A stretch of 64,000 nt of DNA from JAFAGX01 sp035622175 (GTDB taxonomy: Bacteria; Acidobacteriota; Terriglobia; Terriglobales; Acidobacteriaceae). Shown here in pieces: positions 48,154 to 55,962 of the stretch (positions are counted from its first letter, which is position 1; every line of letters starts with the position of its first letter). Location of the stretch: the NCBI GenBank assembly GCA_035622175.1, contig DASPVV010000034.1:1-64000 (forward strand). The letters are read 5' to 3'. The notes below the pieces were generated by a model. That model was given only the letters and a program-made list of their open reading frames with translations, was not told where the DNA came from and did no database searches. A program made the translations under genes and the position numbers.

Positions 48154-49815
48154 ATGCGGCGCATACTTTTCCTGCTAGCGATTTCTGTAACGCTGATCTC
48201 CTGTACCCGCAAGCCGAACTTCGACGTCGTCTTGAGGAACGGCTTGATCTGCGACGGCAGCGGTTCACCTTGCGGCACCGGAGGGCTTGCTGTCACGGGT
48301 GACAGAATCGCCAAAACCGGGGATCTCTCCGCCGATCGTGGGCGTATCGATATCGACGTTCACGGCCAGGTCATTGCGCCGGGTTTTATCAACCTCATGT
48401 CAGGGCCAGAAGGAATGTTTGCCGATGGTCGCGGTCTGAGCGATCTGCTCCAGGGCGTCACGCTAGAGATCTTCGGAGAAGGCGAGTCCATGGGTCCTCT
48501 CACCGACGATATGCGCGCCGAGGCTCGGAGCCAGCAGGCCGACATCAGGTACGACATCACCTGGCACACCCTCAACGAAGGGCTCGAAACCCTGGTCCGG
48601 AACGGCATCTCGCCCAATGTAGCCTCTTTTATCGGTGCCGCGACGCCCCGTATCAATGTGCTTGGCCGGGCCAACCGCGCGCCCACGCCCGCCGAACTCG
48701 ACCGCATGCGTGACCTCACGGCAAAGGCCATGCAGGACGGCGCGCTCGGGGTGGCCTCGGCTTTGATCTATCAGCCCGGCAACTACGCCCGCACCGAGGA
48801 ATTAGTGGCGCTCGCCCAGGTCGCCGCCCGATATAAGGGCATCTACATTTCCCACATCCGCAACGAGGGTGATCACGAGATGGATGCCATCGAGGAGTTG
48901 ATTACCATCGCCCGCCAGGCACAAATTCCGGCGGAGATCTATCATCTCAAGGTCGCGGGCGAGAAAAACTGGAGCCACCTGCCCGAAGTGATTCAGAAGA
49001 TCGAAGCCGCACGAGCCCAGGGCCTCGCCATTACCGCTGATATGTACACCTATACCGCAGGCGAAACCGGCCTCGACGCCGCCATGCCGCCATGGGTCCA
49101 GGAAGGTGGCCTCGAGGCATGGCGCAAGCGGCTGCAGGATCCCGCCATCCGCAAGCGCGTGAGGCAGGAGATGTCCTCGAGCGATCGATACGACAACCTT
49201 CTTCACGCCGCGGGAACGCCCGACAACGTGCTTCTGGTCGGATTCAAGAGCGAGGCGCTCAAGCCGTTGACCGGGAAGACACTCAGCGAAGTCGCCCGCC
49301 TGCGGCACTCGACGGCGGAAGAAACTGCCATGGATCTGGTGATCGAGGATGATTCCCGGGTGGAAACCGTCTACTTTCTGATGAGCGAGGACAATATCCG
49401 CAAGCAGATCGTGCTCCCCTGGGTGAGTTTTGCTTCCGACGCAGATCCCGAGGGCGTCGACGGAGTCTTCCTCAAATTCAGCGCCCATCCGCGCACTTTC
49501 GGCAACTTTGCCCGCGTCTATGCCCGTTACGTCCGCGACGAGAACCTCATGACCGTGGCCGAAGCGGTTCGCAAGATGACCTCTCTACCGGCTTCCAATC
49601 TGGGCATTGCCGACCGTGGTCTGCTGCGGCCCGGGTTCTTCGCAGACATCACTGTCTTCGATCCGGCCACAATCCAGGATCATGCCACTTTTGACAAGCC
49701 CCGGCAGACGGCGACCGGGGTCTCGGAGGTCTTCGTCAACGGCGTGCTGGTCGTGCACACGGGTGAGCATACGGGTGCGAAACCCGGCCGCGTCGTCAAG
49801 CGGGAGCGAAGCTAG
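48154..49815 (+). CDS. Lipoprotein of the D-aminoacylase/amidohydrolase family, variant metal site
   Basis: 553 residues. The ATG at 48154 opens a lipoprotein signal (LLAISVTLISC, Cys18). The body follows N-acyl-D-amino-acid deacylases (FDVVLRNGLICDGSGSP, VIAPGFINLM, AEIYHLKVAGEKNW, PWVSFASDAD). However, the first HxH metal motif that normally follows APGF is missing; the region reads NLMSGPEGM. The later metal positions (ISHIRNEG, the Lys in YHLK and the final Asp) remain, so a one-metal enzyme is possible. It is probably anchored in the outer or inner membrane and acts on periplasmic N-acyl compounds. Confidence 0.83.
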   Translation: MRRILFLLAISVTLISCTRKPNFDVVLRNGLICDGSGSPCGTGGLAVTGDRIAKTGDLSADRGRIDIDVHGQVIAPGFINLMSGPEGMFADGRGLSDLLQGVTLEIFGEGESMGPLTDDMRAEARSQQADIRYDITWHTLNEGLETLVRNGISPNVASFIGAATPRINVLGRANRAPTPAELDRMRDLTAKAMQDGALGVASALIYQPGNYARTEELVALAQVAARYKGIYISHIRNEGDHEMDAIEELITIARQAQIPAEIYHLKVAGEKNWSHLPEVIQKIEAARAQGLAITADMYTYTAGETGLDAAMPPWVQEGGLEAWRKRLQDPAIRKRVRQEMSSSDRYDNLLHAAGTPDNVLLVGFKSEALKPLTGKTLSEVARLRHSTAEETAMDLVIEDDSRVETVYFLMSEDNIRKQIVLPWVSFASDADPEGVDGVFLKFSAHPRTFGNFARVYARYVRDENLMTVAEAVRKMTSLPASNLGIADRGLLRPGFFADITVFDPATIQDHATFDKPRQTATGVSEVFVNGVLVVHTGEHTGAKPGRVVKRERS

Positions 49816-49916
49816 CTTTGCTGTCCGGCCACCCTCCCCCGGGGCTTGTATACTCGGAAGGTCCCGGGGCAGCCGAGCCTTTTGAGCGCGCCCGGCCTCA
49901 AGTCAGGAGACCTCTT

Positions 49917-50675
49917 ATGCAGAGTCGCATCAGCGGAACGACCATGCCAGTTTTGGAGTTCCAGCTCGACCCCAATGAGTCGATTATCTCCGAGGCAGGA
50001 GAATTGTCTTGGATGGGCAGTTCCATTCAGATGACGACGCACACCCAGTTCGCCGGGGGCGGGGGCCTGCTCGGCGTGCTCAAGCGCGTGGCTGGCGGAG
50101 GGTCAATGTTTATGACCGAATATCGTGCTCTCGGCTCTGCCGGTGAACTGGCCTTCGCGACCAAACTGCCCGGCCACATCGTCCCGGTCGAAGTCTCCCC
50201 GGGACACGAATACTTGATTCACCGCCACGGCTTTCTCTGCGCTACACCGCAAATACAGATTAGCGTCGGCTTTCAGCGATCGCTCGGCGCGGGCATCTTC
50301 GGTGGCGACGGCTTTCTGCTGCAACAACTCAGCGGACAGGGAACTGCCTGGCTCGAACTTTCCGGGGAACTGGTCGTGCGCGAGCTGCAGCCCGGCGAAA
50401 CTCTGCGCGTTCATCCCGGTCATGTGGGTGCTTTTCAGGCCAGTGTTTCGTTCCAGATTGTGACCGTGCCCGGCATTAAGAACATGATCTTCGGCGGCGA
50501 CGGAATTTTTTTTGCCGCCCTCACCGGCCCGGGAAAAATCTGGCTCCAGACCCTACCTATCGCAAAGCTGGCTCACGCCATCGAGAGATATTTGCCGCGT
50601 GAAGCCTCGAGAAAAGCCGTGGAGGGCGGTGTCGTCGGAGGCATTGTGGGTTCGGTGCTGGAGGGCATGAAATGA
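49917..50675 (+). CDS. AIM24/TIGR00266-family protein
   Basis: 252 residues. The ATG at 49917 has AGGAGA 6 bases upstream. The protein is predicted all-beta, with the family's MPVLEFQLDPNESIISEAGE opening and GGGGLLGVLKRVAGGGSMFM segment. Such proteins share a fold with AIM24 and are found widely in bacteria, but no catalytic motif is known and the function is unclear. A Gly-rich C-terminus (GGVVGGIVGSVLEG) may touch a membrane. It follows the amidohydrolase by 100 bp on the same strand. Confidence 0.85.
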   Translation: MQSRISGTTMPVLEFQLDPNESIISEAGELSWMGSSIQMTTHTQFAGGGGLLGVLKRVAGGGSMFMTEYRALGSAGELAFATKLPGHIVPVEVSPGHEYLIHRHGFLCATPQIQISVGFQRSLGAGIFGGDGFLLQQLSGQGTAWLELSGELVVRELQPGETLRVHPGHVGAFQASVSFQIVTVPGIKNMIFGGDGIFFAALTGPGKIWLQTLPIAKLAHAIERYLPREASRKAVEGGVVGGIVGSVLEGMK

Positions 50676-50814
50676 GTCGCTACAAGGTTGCAGCGGTCAG
50701 GGACTCAGCGCCAGGATGCCCGAGGACCTAGCCCGGTGAGTACAACCACCATGACGTTGGTCCAGAAGGATGGCAGCGCCTTCGAACCGGTGGGTTGGCG
50801 GGGGGAGTTGGACA

Positions 50815-51591
50815 TCATCGCGCGTGCTTCGCCGGACTCGCGTCTGCCCTGTCAGTCGAGGTGACTCGTGCAGTTTCGACCGTTTCAAAATCGCCAGCTT
50901 CGGCCCAGCCCACCACGCCACTCTTAGTTTTTACCTTGGCGCTGTAGCTGTCACTGTACATGAGAATCACTTTCTCACCGGGATGCACGATGCCCACGTG
51001 TACGCCCCCGGATTCTTCGGACGTCAGGGTTAAGTCCCAACTCACATCCGATTGGACGTAGAGAACGGTCGGTTTTGCGGGATGAGGTTTTTCGTACGCG
51101 CTGGGAAACTTTTCCGCGATCGCCCTTTGAATCTCCGCGGCCCGCGTGGCCTCGGGGAATTCTGTGACAGTGCCGTCCGGCATGCGCACCGGCAAAGTGG
51201 GTGGGTAGAAACAATTGTTGGAAAGATCGATGTCGACAAGGTCCAGATCGGGATTGACCGTACCTGGCTCCGTGCTCGGTTCAGTACCGAAGTCCGTCCA
51301 AGGTACCGTTGTCCGGCTACAAGCGATTAGTTGGGGATCCGTTTCGCAGGCGTCAGTTGCGTCTTGGCCAGGAAAGCGGGCGATGCAGGCATGGACTGCT
51401 CTCCGGTTGTCGGCGGCAACTCTTCGCTGCTGCCGCAGGTCTCGGTACTTACTCAGAGCGTACCAGCCGCCTATTCCAATGACCACGACGGCCACAGGCA
51501 CCAAGGTGGCTCTGGCAACCCCACGCCACAGATGATGCTGATCGATGAGATACAGCAGGAAAATTAAGAGTAACGCGATTCCGAGACTCAC
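50815..51591 (-). CDS. Membrane-anchored protein with SH3-like tail, function unknown
   Basis: 258 residues. The GTG at 51591 is set by a GGGGGA site 7 bases upstream and by a one-base overlap with the stop of the small upstream gene (TAGTG). Two hydrophobic stretches at the N-terminus (ALLLIFLLYLI and ATLVPVAVVVIGIGGWYAL) are followed by a Cys-containing domain. The C-terminal region (GEKVILMYSDSYSAKVKTKSGVVGWAEAGDF) looks like a bacterial SH3 fold. No catalytic motif. It may be a cell-wall-binding or stress protein; this is a guess. Confidence 0.68.
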   Translation of the reverse strand: MSLGIALLLIFLLYLIDQHHLWRGVARATLVPVAVVVIGIGGWYALSKYRDLRQQRRVAADNRRAVHACIARFPGQDATDACETDPQLIACSRTTVPWTDFGTEPSTEPGTVNPDLDLVDIDLSNNCFYPPTLPVRMPDGTVTEFPEATRAAEIQRAIAEKFPSAYEKPHPAKPTVLYVQSDVSWDLTLTSEESGGVHVGIVHPGEKVILMYSDSYSAKVKTKSGVVGWAEAGDFETVETARVTSTDRADASPAKHAR

Positions 51592-51749
51592 TATGCTATC
51601 CCCCCTCTGCGAACCATGGTGGTGTCGGGAGAACTCACCATCACCAAGGCTCGAGTAGTATTAGCTAGAGTCTTGCGCGCGTTTCTCACTTGTCGGACTC
51701 TGCCATCGCGCAGATGCAGTCCCAGAGTAATCAACGGTACGACAATCAT
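51591..51749 (-). CDS. Small protein coupled to the SH3-like membrane protein
   Basis: 52 residues starting MIVVPLITLGLHLRDGRVRQ. The ATG at 51749 follows GAGGAGAG, and the stop TAG shares its G with the GTG start of the next gene, which is a classic coupled junction. The first 12 residues are hydrophobic, the rest basic. No family is recognised. It could be a real small protein or a leader peptide that controls translation of the next gene. Confidence 0.5.
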   Translation of the reverse strand: MIVVPLITLGLHLRDGRVRQVRNARKTLANTTRALVMVSSPDTTMVRRGGIA

Positions 51750-52062
51750 TTCTCTCCTCATTTCGAATTGCTTCTCCAAAGGTGGTGAGCAAGGCTTGAG
51801 TTGTTGCCTCAGCCTTTCTCATCCGTTCGGCTTGCTGACAATTGCAACAGTCTGCGATTTGCAGAACTAAGGCACCTGGGCAATCCTGGGATCCTCATTG
51901 TGCTTCAGTTTTATCGCTGGATCTCGAAAATCTTTGGTAACAAAAACGCGAGGGGAGTAACTATAACTTTCCGGCCACTCCTATGGTAGGAAAGGGGAAT
52001 CCAGTCAAGGCTCCCGCTGCCTAGTCCCGCTTCCGGCAGCCGTTCTCAAGGTCCAGCGAGAA
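51750..52062. other. Intergenic region before the dynamin operon end
   Basis: About 310 bp. It holds the upstream region of the coupled small-ORF pair on its left and the 3' side of the fluoride operon on its right. No terminator hairpin with a T-run was found. No gene is visible. Confidence 0.4.
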
Positions 52063-53865
52063 TTAAGGTTCGAGTTTCGTGGTTCCCTGATTGGGATGGA
52101 GGAGCGTGGTGACCTGGTGCTCGAGCGTAGTCAGTCGTTCGAGGGCGAAGCGGACTGCGGGCGCCCCCTTTTCTTGCGTTGTTTTGGCGTTCCGCAACGC
52201 CTGCTCGGCGATGTGGCTGACTTCTTGAAGAAGCTTGCGGATCTCAACCTCGAAGTGGCTGCGGCTTTCCTGCACTCGATCCAAAATGTCGGTGTGAACC
52301 CTCGTACTATTGACCACCAGTAGGTGTTCGAGGAAAGCATGGCCTTGCTTTGTGATTCGTTCTCGTGCACCCAGCAGTGCCAACCCCAAATCGGCGAGCC
52401 ATCGCAATGGCGAGGCGGGTTCTGCGACTTCAATAAAATCTTTGAAGGTGAATCTCGAACGAACCCGAAATCCGACGTCAGGATCGAGGGCATGAGGCAA
52501 CCGTGCCAGCTCGGGAAGGCCCGCTTCGGCCAGTCTCTGCAGAAAGGAGTTGCCCATCTCTGCGAAGCGAACGGACACGTTGCGATATTGCCTTTCTCCT
52601 TCGGCCTGCTCTGGTTTCAACCAGGGTAGCACACGGAGCCTGGCGATCTCCTGCGCCTGTCGCATGATTCGCCGTCGGTAACCCGGCCCTGCGCCATGGC
52701 GAAGGGCTGCGATTGCCTGGTCAAAGTCCCGGCTCGCGCCGGGAAGCAGGTCTGCGAGGAAGGCCTTATGGCGACCCACAAAGAAATCGGAAAGACGCTG
52801 CTGTTCGGCCATCCATAGGTATCCGAGTTCCCGCATCGACCGTTCTGCTTCCCCGACGGTAGTCTTCATGGTCGCAATTCGCCGCGCAGACTCTTCTAGG
52901 GGGCGCTGCAGTGCTTCTCTTTCTTCGCCAATGACCGCCCGCAGTTGCTCGCTGAGTCGGCCGATTCCCCGCGCACAGGCGGCAAAAATCACCTGTCGCC
53001 CAGACTCATGAACCAAGCTCTGAAGAGCCTGCAGCAACTTTCGCCAATCACGATCCGGACCCCGAGTGTCGAGCTGCTCGGAAGCACTGACTTCGAAGAT
53101 TGGACCGACCGCCCGTCCCAGTCGTTTCTGGAGCTGTCGGGCTGCAAAACTTACGGCCGCAGCGTTCTCCTCGGGAGTCGTGCGATCCGCCTTGTTCAAA
53201 ACCAGGACGAGCTCCTGTACTTGGTGGCCTACGGCTTCTACCAGGGCCAGTTCTTCACCCGCGAGGGGTGGATCGGCCCCGATCACCACCAGCGCAGCAT
53301 CGATGTGGGGGATGAATGCCTGGGTTGCCGCCGTGTTTCCGGTGAAGACCGAACCCAGCCCCGGAGTGTCCACGAAGCACATACCGGCAGCCAGGAGTGG
53401 GCTGGGGACAAAGACTTCAACTCCACGCACTCCCTTCCTGTTCTCCGCATTGCATCCCTCAGAGACATACTGATCGAGATCGGTGACGCTCACGTCCTGC
53501 CATGAGCCGTCTTGCCCCTGGATCCGTGCCCGGCGCAGCTCGCCAAACCTGACGACCGTAGGAACAGCGGTCACGGGAGTAAAGCCAACGGGAAGGACGG
53601 GATCGCCGATCAGGGCATTGATGAGGGTCGACTTGCCCCGTTTGAATTGCCCGATGCAGGCAACATAAAAGCGACCTTCCGCGATGCGGCCGGCGAGATC
53701 TCTGGCCTCTTGTTCGATGCGGCTCGCTCCCAAGTCTTCCGCCCATGCCGCAAGTCGTAGTAGGCGCGACGCGCCATCGACCGCACCATTCTCTGACACT
53801 GGGGCGCCCTCGCTTTCGACGAGAGCGTTGGTTGCGGTCGTTGGATGTGGCTCCCCCGGAGACAT
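52063..53865 (-). CDS. Dynamin-family GTPase, last gene of the fluoride operon
   Basis: 600-residue bacterial dynamin-like protein. G1 is GQFKRGKST, G2 lies in TPVTAVPT, G3 is DTPGLGS, and G4 is NKAD (LVLNKADR), all intact. About 330 residues of helical, coiled-coil-rich stalk follow; no obvious transmembrane hairpin is seen, unlike DynA. Such proteins bind and reshape membranes upon GTP hydrolysis. It starts 9 bases after the stop of the single-DUF190 gene. Together with the larger dynamin at the front of the operon it could form a mixed pair, as reported for other bacterial dynamins encoded in tandem. Confidence 0.88.
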   Translation of the reverse strand: MSPGEPHPTTATNALVESEGAPVSENGAVDGASRLLRLAAWAEDLGASRIEQEARDLAGRIAEGRFYVACIGQFKRGKSTLINALIGDPVLPVGFTPVTAVPTVVRFGELRRARIQGQDGSWQDVSVTDLDQYVSEGCNAENRKGVRGVEVFVPSPLLAAGMCFVDTPGLGSVFTGNTAATQAFIPHIDAALVVIGADPPLAGEELALVEAVGHQVQELVLVLNKADRTTPEENAAAVSFAARQLQKRLGRAVGPIFEVSASEQLDTRGPDRDWRKLLQALQSLVHESGRQVIFAACARGIGRLSEQLRAVIGEEREALQRPLEESARRIATMKTTVGEAERSMRELGYLWMAEQQRLSDFFVGRHKAFLADLLPGASRDFDQAIAALRHGAGPGYRRRIMRQAQEIARLRVLPWLKPEQAEGERQYRNVSVRFAEMGNSFLQRLAEAGLPELARLPHALDPDVGFRVRSRFTFKDFIEVAEPASPLRWLADLGLALLGARERITKQGHAFLEHLLVVNSTRVHTDILDRVQESRSHFEVEIRKLLQEVSHIAEQALRNAKTTQEKGAPAVRFALERLTTLEHQVTTLLHPNQGTTKLEP

Positions 53866-53874
53866 TCTTTGTTT

Positions 53875-54225
53875 CTACGCCTGCGACCGTGTTCCTCCCT
53901 GATGCACGTACTTGATGACTTCGACGTCCGACATGGCAATCAAGCCTTCGTCCACCATCTGATCGAGTACTGGCAGCAGCTTATTGATGTTTTCCTGGGT
54001 GTCCACGACCGACACCATGATCGGGCGGTCAGAAGAGCGGAGCAGATGGGCGCGGTGAATCAGCGTGCTAGCGCCGTAGCCTTCGATTCCGCGATAAACC
54101 GTCGCTCCTGCAAGATCGAGCTCGCGGCATTTCTCGACGATGGCCTCGTAAAGAGGTTTGCCATGCCACCTGTCGTCTTCGCCGAAGTGAATGCGCAGCA
54201 TTTTGGCCTTGCCTTCAAGTTTCAT
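53875..54225 (-). CDS. DUF190 protein, single domain
   Basis: 116 residues. KAKMLRIHFGEDDRWHGKPL and ATVYRGIEGYGASTLIHRAH are the DUF190 (UPF0166) motifs, and SDRPIMVSVVDTQENINKLL follows. The fold is PII-like; members are often next to crcB. The start overlaps the stop of the double-DUF190 gene by an ATGA, so the two are translationally coupled. It probably binds a small ligand or the channel and helps control it; this is an inference from the fold and context. Confidence 0.9.
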   Translation of the reverse strand: MKLEGKAKMLRIHFGEDDRWHGKPLYEAIVEKCRELDLAGATVYRGIEGYGASTLIHRAHLLRSSDRPIMVSVVDTQENINKLLPVLDQMVDEGLIAMSDVEVIKYVHQGGTRSQA

Positions 54226-54956
54226 GCCCGTGTCTCCTGACGCCGTTCCGCGGTTTCATAATTGTGGGTGTACTTGATGACATCCACGTCGGAGAGCACG
54301 ACGAGTCCCTGTTGCACCATTTCGTCCAGAATGGGCAGAAACGCCCGGAGCTTGTCTTCGGTATCCACAATGGAGAGTAGGATCGGACGGTCGTGGGAAA
54401 GGCTCAGAGCGGCGTCCTTATGAATCCTTCGGTTGGCTCCGTAGCCGAGGATTCCCCGGTACACGGTGACGCCGGCAATGTCATGCGCCCGAAGGCCACC
54501 CACAATGCCTTCATATAACGGCTTGCCATTCCATTTGTCATTCTCCCCGATGTAGATGCGCATCAACTTGGCTTTGCCTTCCTGCTTAAGTGCGGGTTTT
54601 TCGGGGGCGGCCGCTGGTTCCTTCTTGCTCTCAGCCGGCTTCACTATGGTGGTGTCGTGCATTTCGATCATCCCCGTTCCGACCATGGCTCGCAGCTTGG
54701 GTAGCAATTCCTGCACCTTCTCAGGAGTTTCAATGAAATCCACTCTGACCGGCAGCCGTGTCACAAGATCCACGAGTCGGGTTGTGTGCATGTGATGGTC
54801 GGCGCCGAAGCCAGCAATACCGCGGTTTACGGTTGCGCCGGAAACACCACGAAAGAAGAGAAAATCCAGAATGGCGGCATACGCCGTACTGCCGTGGTAC
54901 TGTTGGTCCTCTGCGACGTAGATGATGACCTTTTTTGCGGGCCCAGGTGTGAGCAT
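54222..54956 (-). CDS. Tandem double-DUF190 protein
   Basis: 244 residues with two DUF190 domains (about 8-105 and 128-235) joined by a charged Ala/Pro/Lys linker (PAESKKEPAAAPEKPALKQ). Each contains the YRGI/NRGI-GYGA signature (TVNRGIAGFGA, TVYRGILGYGA). AAGGAGGG precedes the ATG. With the next gene, the operon encodes three DUF190 domains in a row. Domain 2 and the single-domain protein look closest, so the second gene may derive from it by duplication. DUF190 proteins may gate or sense for CrcB. Confidence 0.88.
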   Translation of the reverse strand: MLTPGPAKKVIIYVAEDQQYHGSTAYAAILDFLFFRGVSGATVNRGIAGFGADHHMHTTRLVDLVTRLPVRVDFIETPEKVQELLPKLRAMVGTGMIEMHDTTIVKPAESKKEPAAAPEKPALKQEGKAKLMRIYIGENDKWNGKPLYEGIVGGLRAHDIAGVTVYRGILGYGANRRIHKDAALSLSHDRPILLSIVDTEDKLRAFLPILDEMVQQGLVVLSDVDVIKYTHNYETAERRQETRA

Positions 54957-54971
54957 TTTCCCTCCTTGCGT

Positions 54972-55528
54972 TCAGAGTCCTCGTTGACTGACCAGGAATT
55001 CAGCCGCACCGCCCAGGATCCCGGCGCCGGCGTGAGTTCCCTGTACGGCTTGCTCGAGAAACGCTCCCAGTTCTTGTTGCAGCTGGGAGTGGGCTCGACG
55101 ATCGCACGGATGACAGGCAGCATTTCCAGGGGCGCCATGTTGCGCAAGCTTGTGCGCTTGCTCGAGACAGAGGCTGTCCTGGTTCTTCATCCACTCGAGA
55201 AATACGGCCCGCTGCATCGGTTGCATCAGTTCGCGCAGTCGAGCACTCTCCTCCTCGAGAGTGCGGCGATAAAAGTCGCACTCCGACGGCCCCACTTTAG
55301 CAAGCGACGATCGGTTTAGCATCTTCAAATAGACCCGGCCACGTTTTGTGCCGGTGCCCAACCCGCCGGCAGCCAGGTATGAAAGTTGCACAACATCACC
55401 TCGGCAACGAGCTGAAGGTTGACTGCCAAAGTCGACTGAAACTCCTGCAGAACTCCGCAGATCGGACACGCCCCCTTGGCCAGAACCGGACCGGCTGCGA
55501 ATTCATGCGCCCAGGCGCTCGCCTTCAT
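54972..55528 (-). pseudogene. Cys-rich operon gene split by a frameshift
   Basis: Two reading frames join into one coherent protein. The front (from ATG 55528, overlapping the crcB stop by an ATGA) reads MKASAWAHEF ... ACPICGVLQEFQ ... LCNFHTWLPA and stops near 55325. The rest continues in another frame with GGLGTGTKRGRVYLKML, CDFYRRTLEEE, SLCLEQAHKLAQH and CHPCDRR, ending at 54972. A one-base deletion near 55355-55370 would explain this. The repeated Cys pairs and FCNxHxW-like pattern resemble DUF6062-type proteins that may bind metal. It may be a pseudogene or an assembly error. Confidence 0.62.
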
Positions 55529-55902
55529 GGGATTGACCTCGCGGCGACCGTACCAATCCAGACACCCGCAAAGCCAACCATTACGCTGGCGACGACATTG
55601 AGCATCGCAGTCACCATTTGGCCGTCCTGAAAGAGACGAAATGTCTCGTACTCAAAGGCCGAGAACGTGGTGTATCCCCCGATGAACCCGATGGGAATCA
55701 GGTATCTCCAATTCGGGCTCCATTGAGTCTTTTCCGCCATGATGGTGAGCACCATGCCGATGAAGAACGAGCCGCTCACGTTGATCACAAATGTGCCGTA
55801 CGGAAATCGGCTGCCAAGCCTGCCGCCAACATAGCTTCCGAGCCAGAATCGCAAAATGGAGCCCAAACATCCTCCCATCCCGACCATGAGATACTTGAGC
55901 AA
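55525..55902 (-). CDS. crcB: Fluoride ion channel/exporter
   Basis: 125-residue CrcB (Fluc). It has four hydrophobic helices, the GGCLGSILRFWLG start, the NVSGSFFIGM segment (Asn in the pore helix) and GFIGGYTTFSAFEYET, which carries the conserved TTFS region and Phe residues of the fluoride pathway. The TTG at 55902 is chosen because AAGGA lies 10 bases upstream and family members start M-x-K-Y-L-x-V-G; ATG at 55887 has no site. Dual-topology dimers export fluoride. It is the second gene of the riboswitch-led operon. Confidence 0.94.
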   Translation of the reverse strand: MLKYLMVGMGGCLGSILRFWLGSYVGGRLGSRFPYGTFVINVSGSFFIGMVLTIMAEKTQWSPNWRYLIPIGFIGGYTTFSAFEYETFRLFQDGQMVTAMLNVVASVMVGFAGVWIGTVAARSIP

Positions 55903-55962
55903 GGCGTCGTGTTCCTTTCTCCCGCCACGGATTGAAGGCCGAACCGGTGTCGGCCGCGTTTT

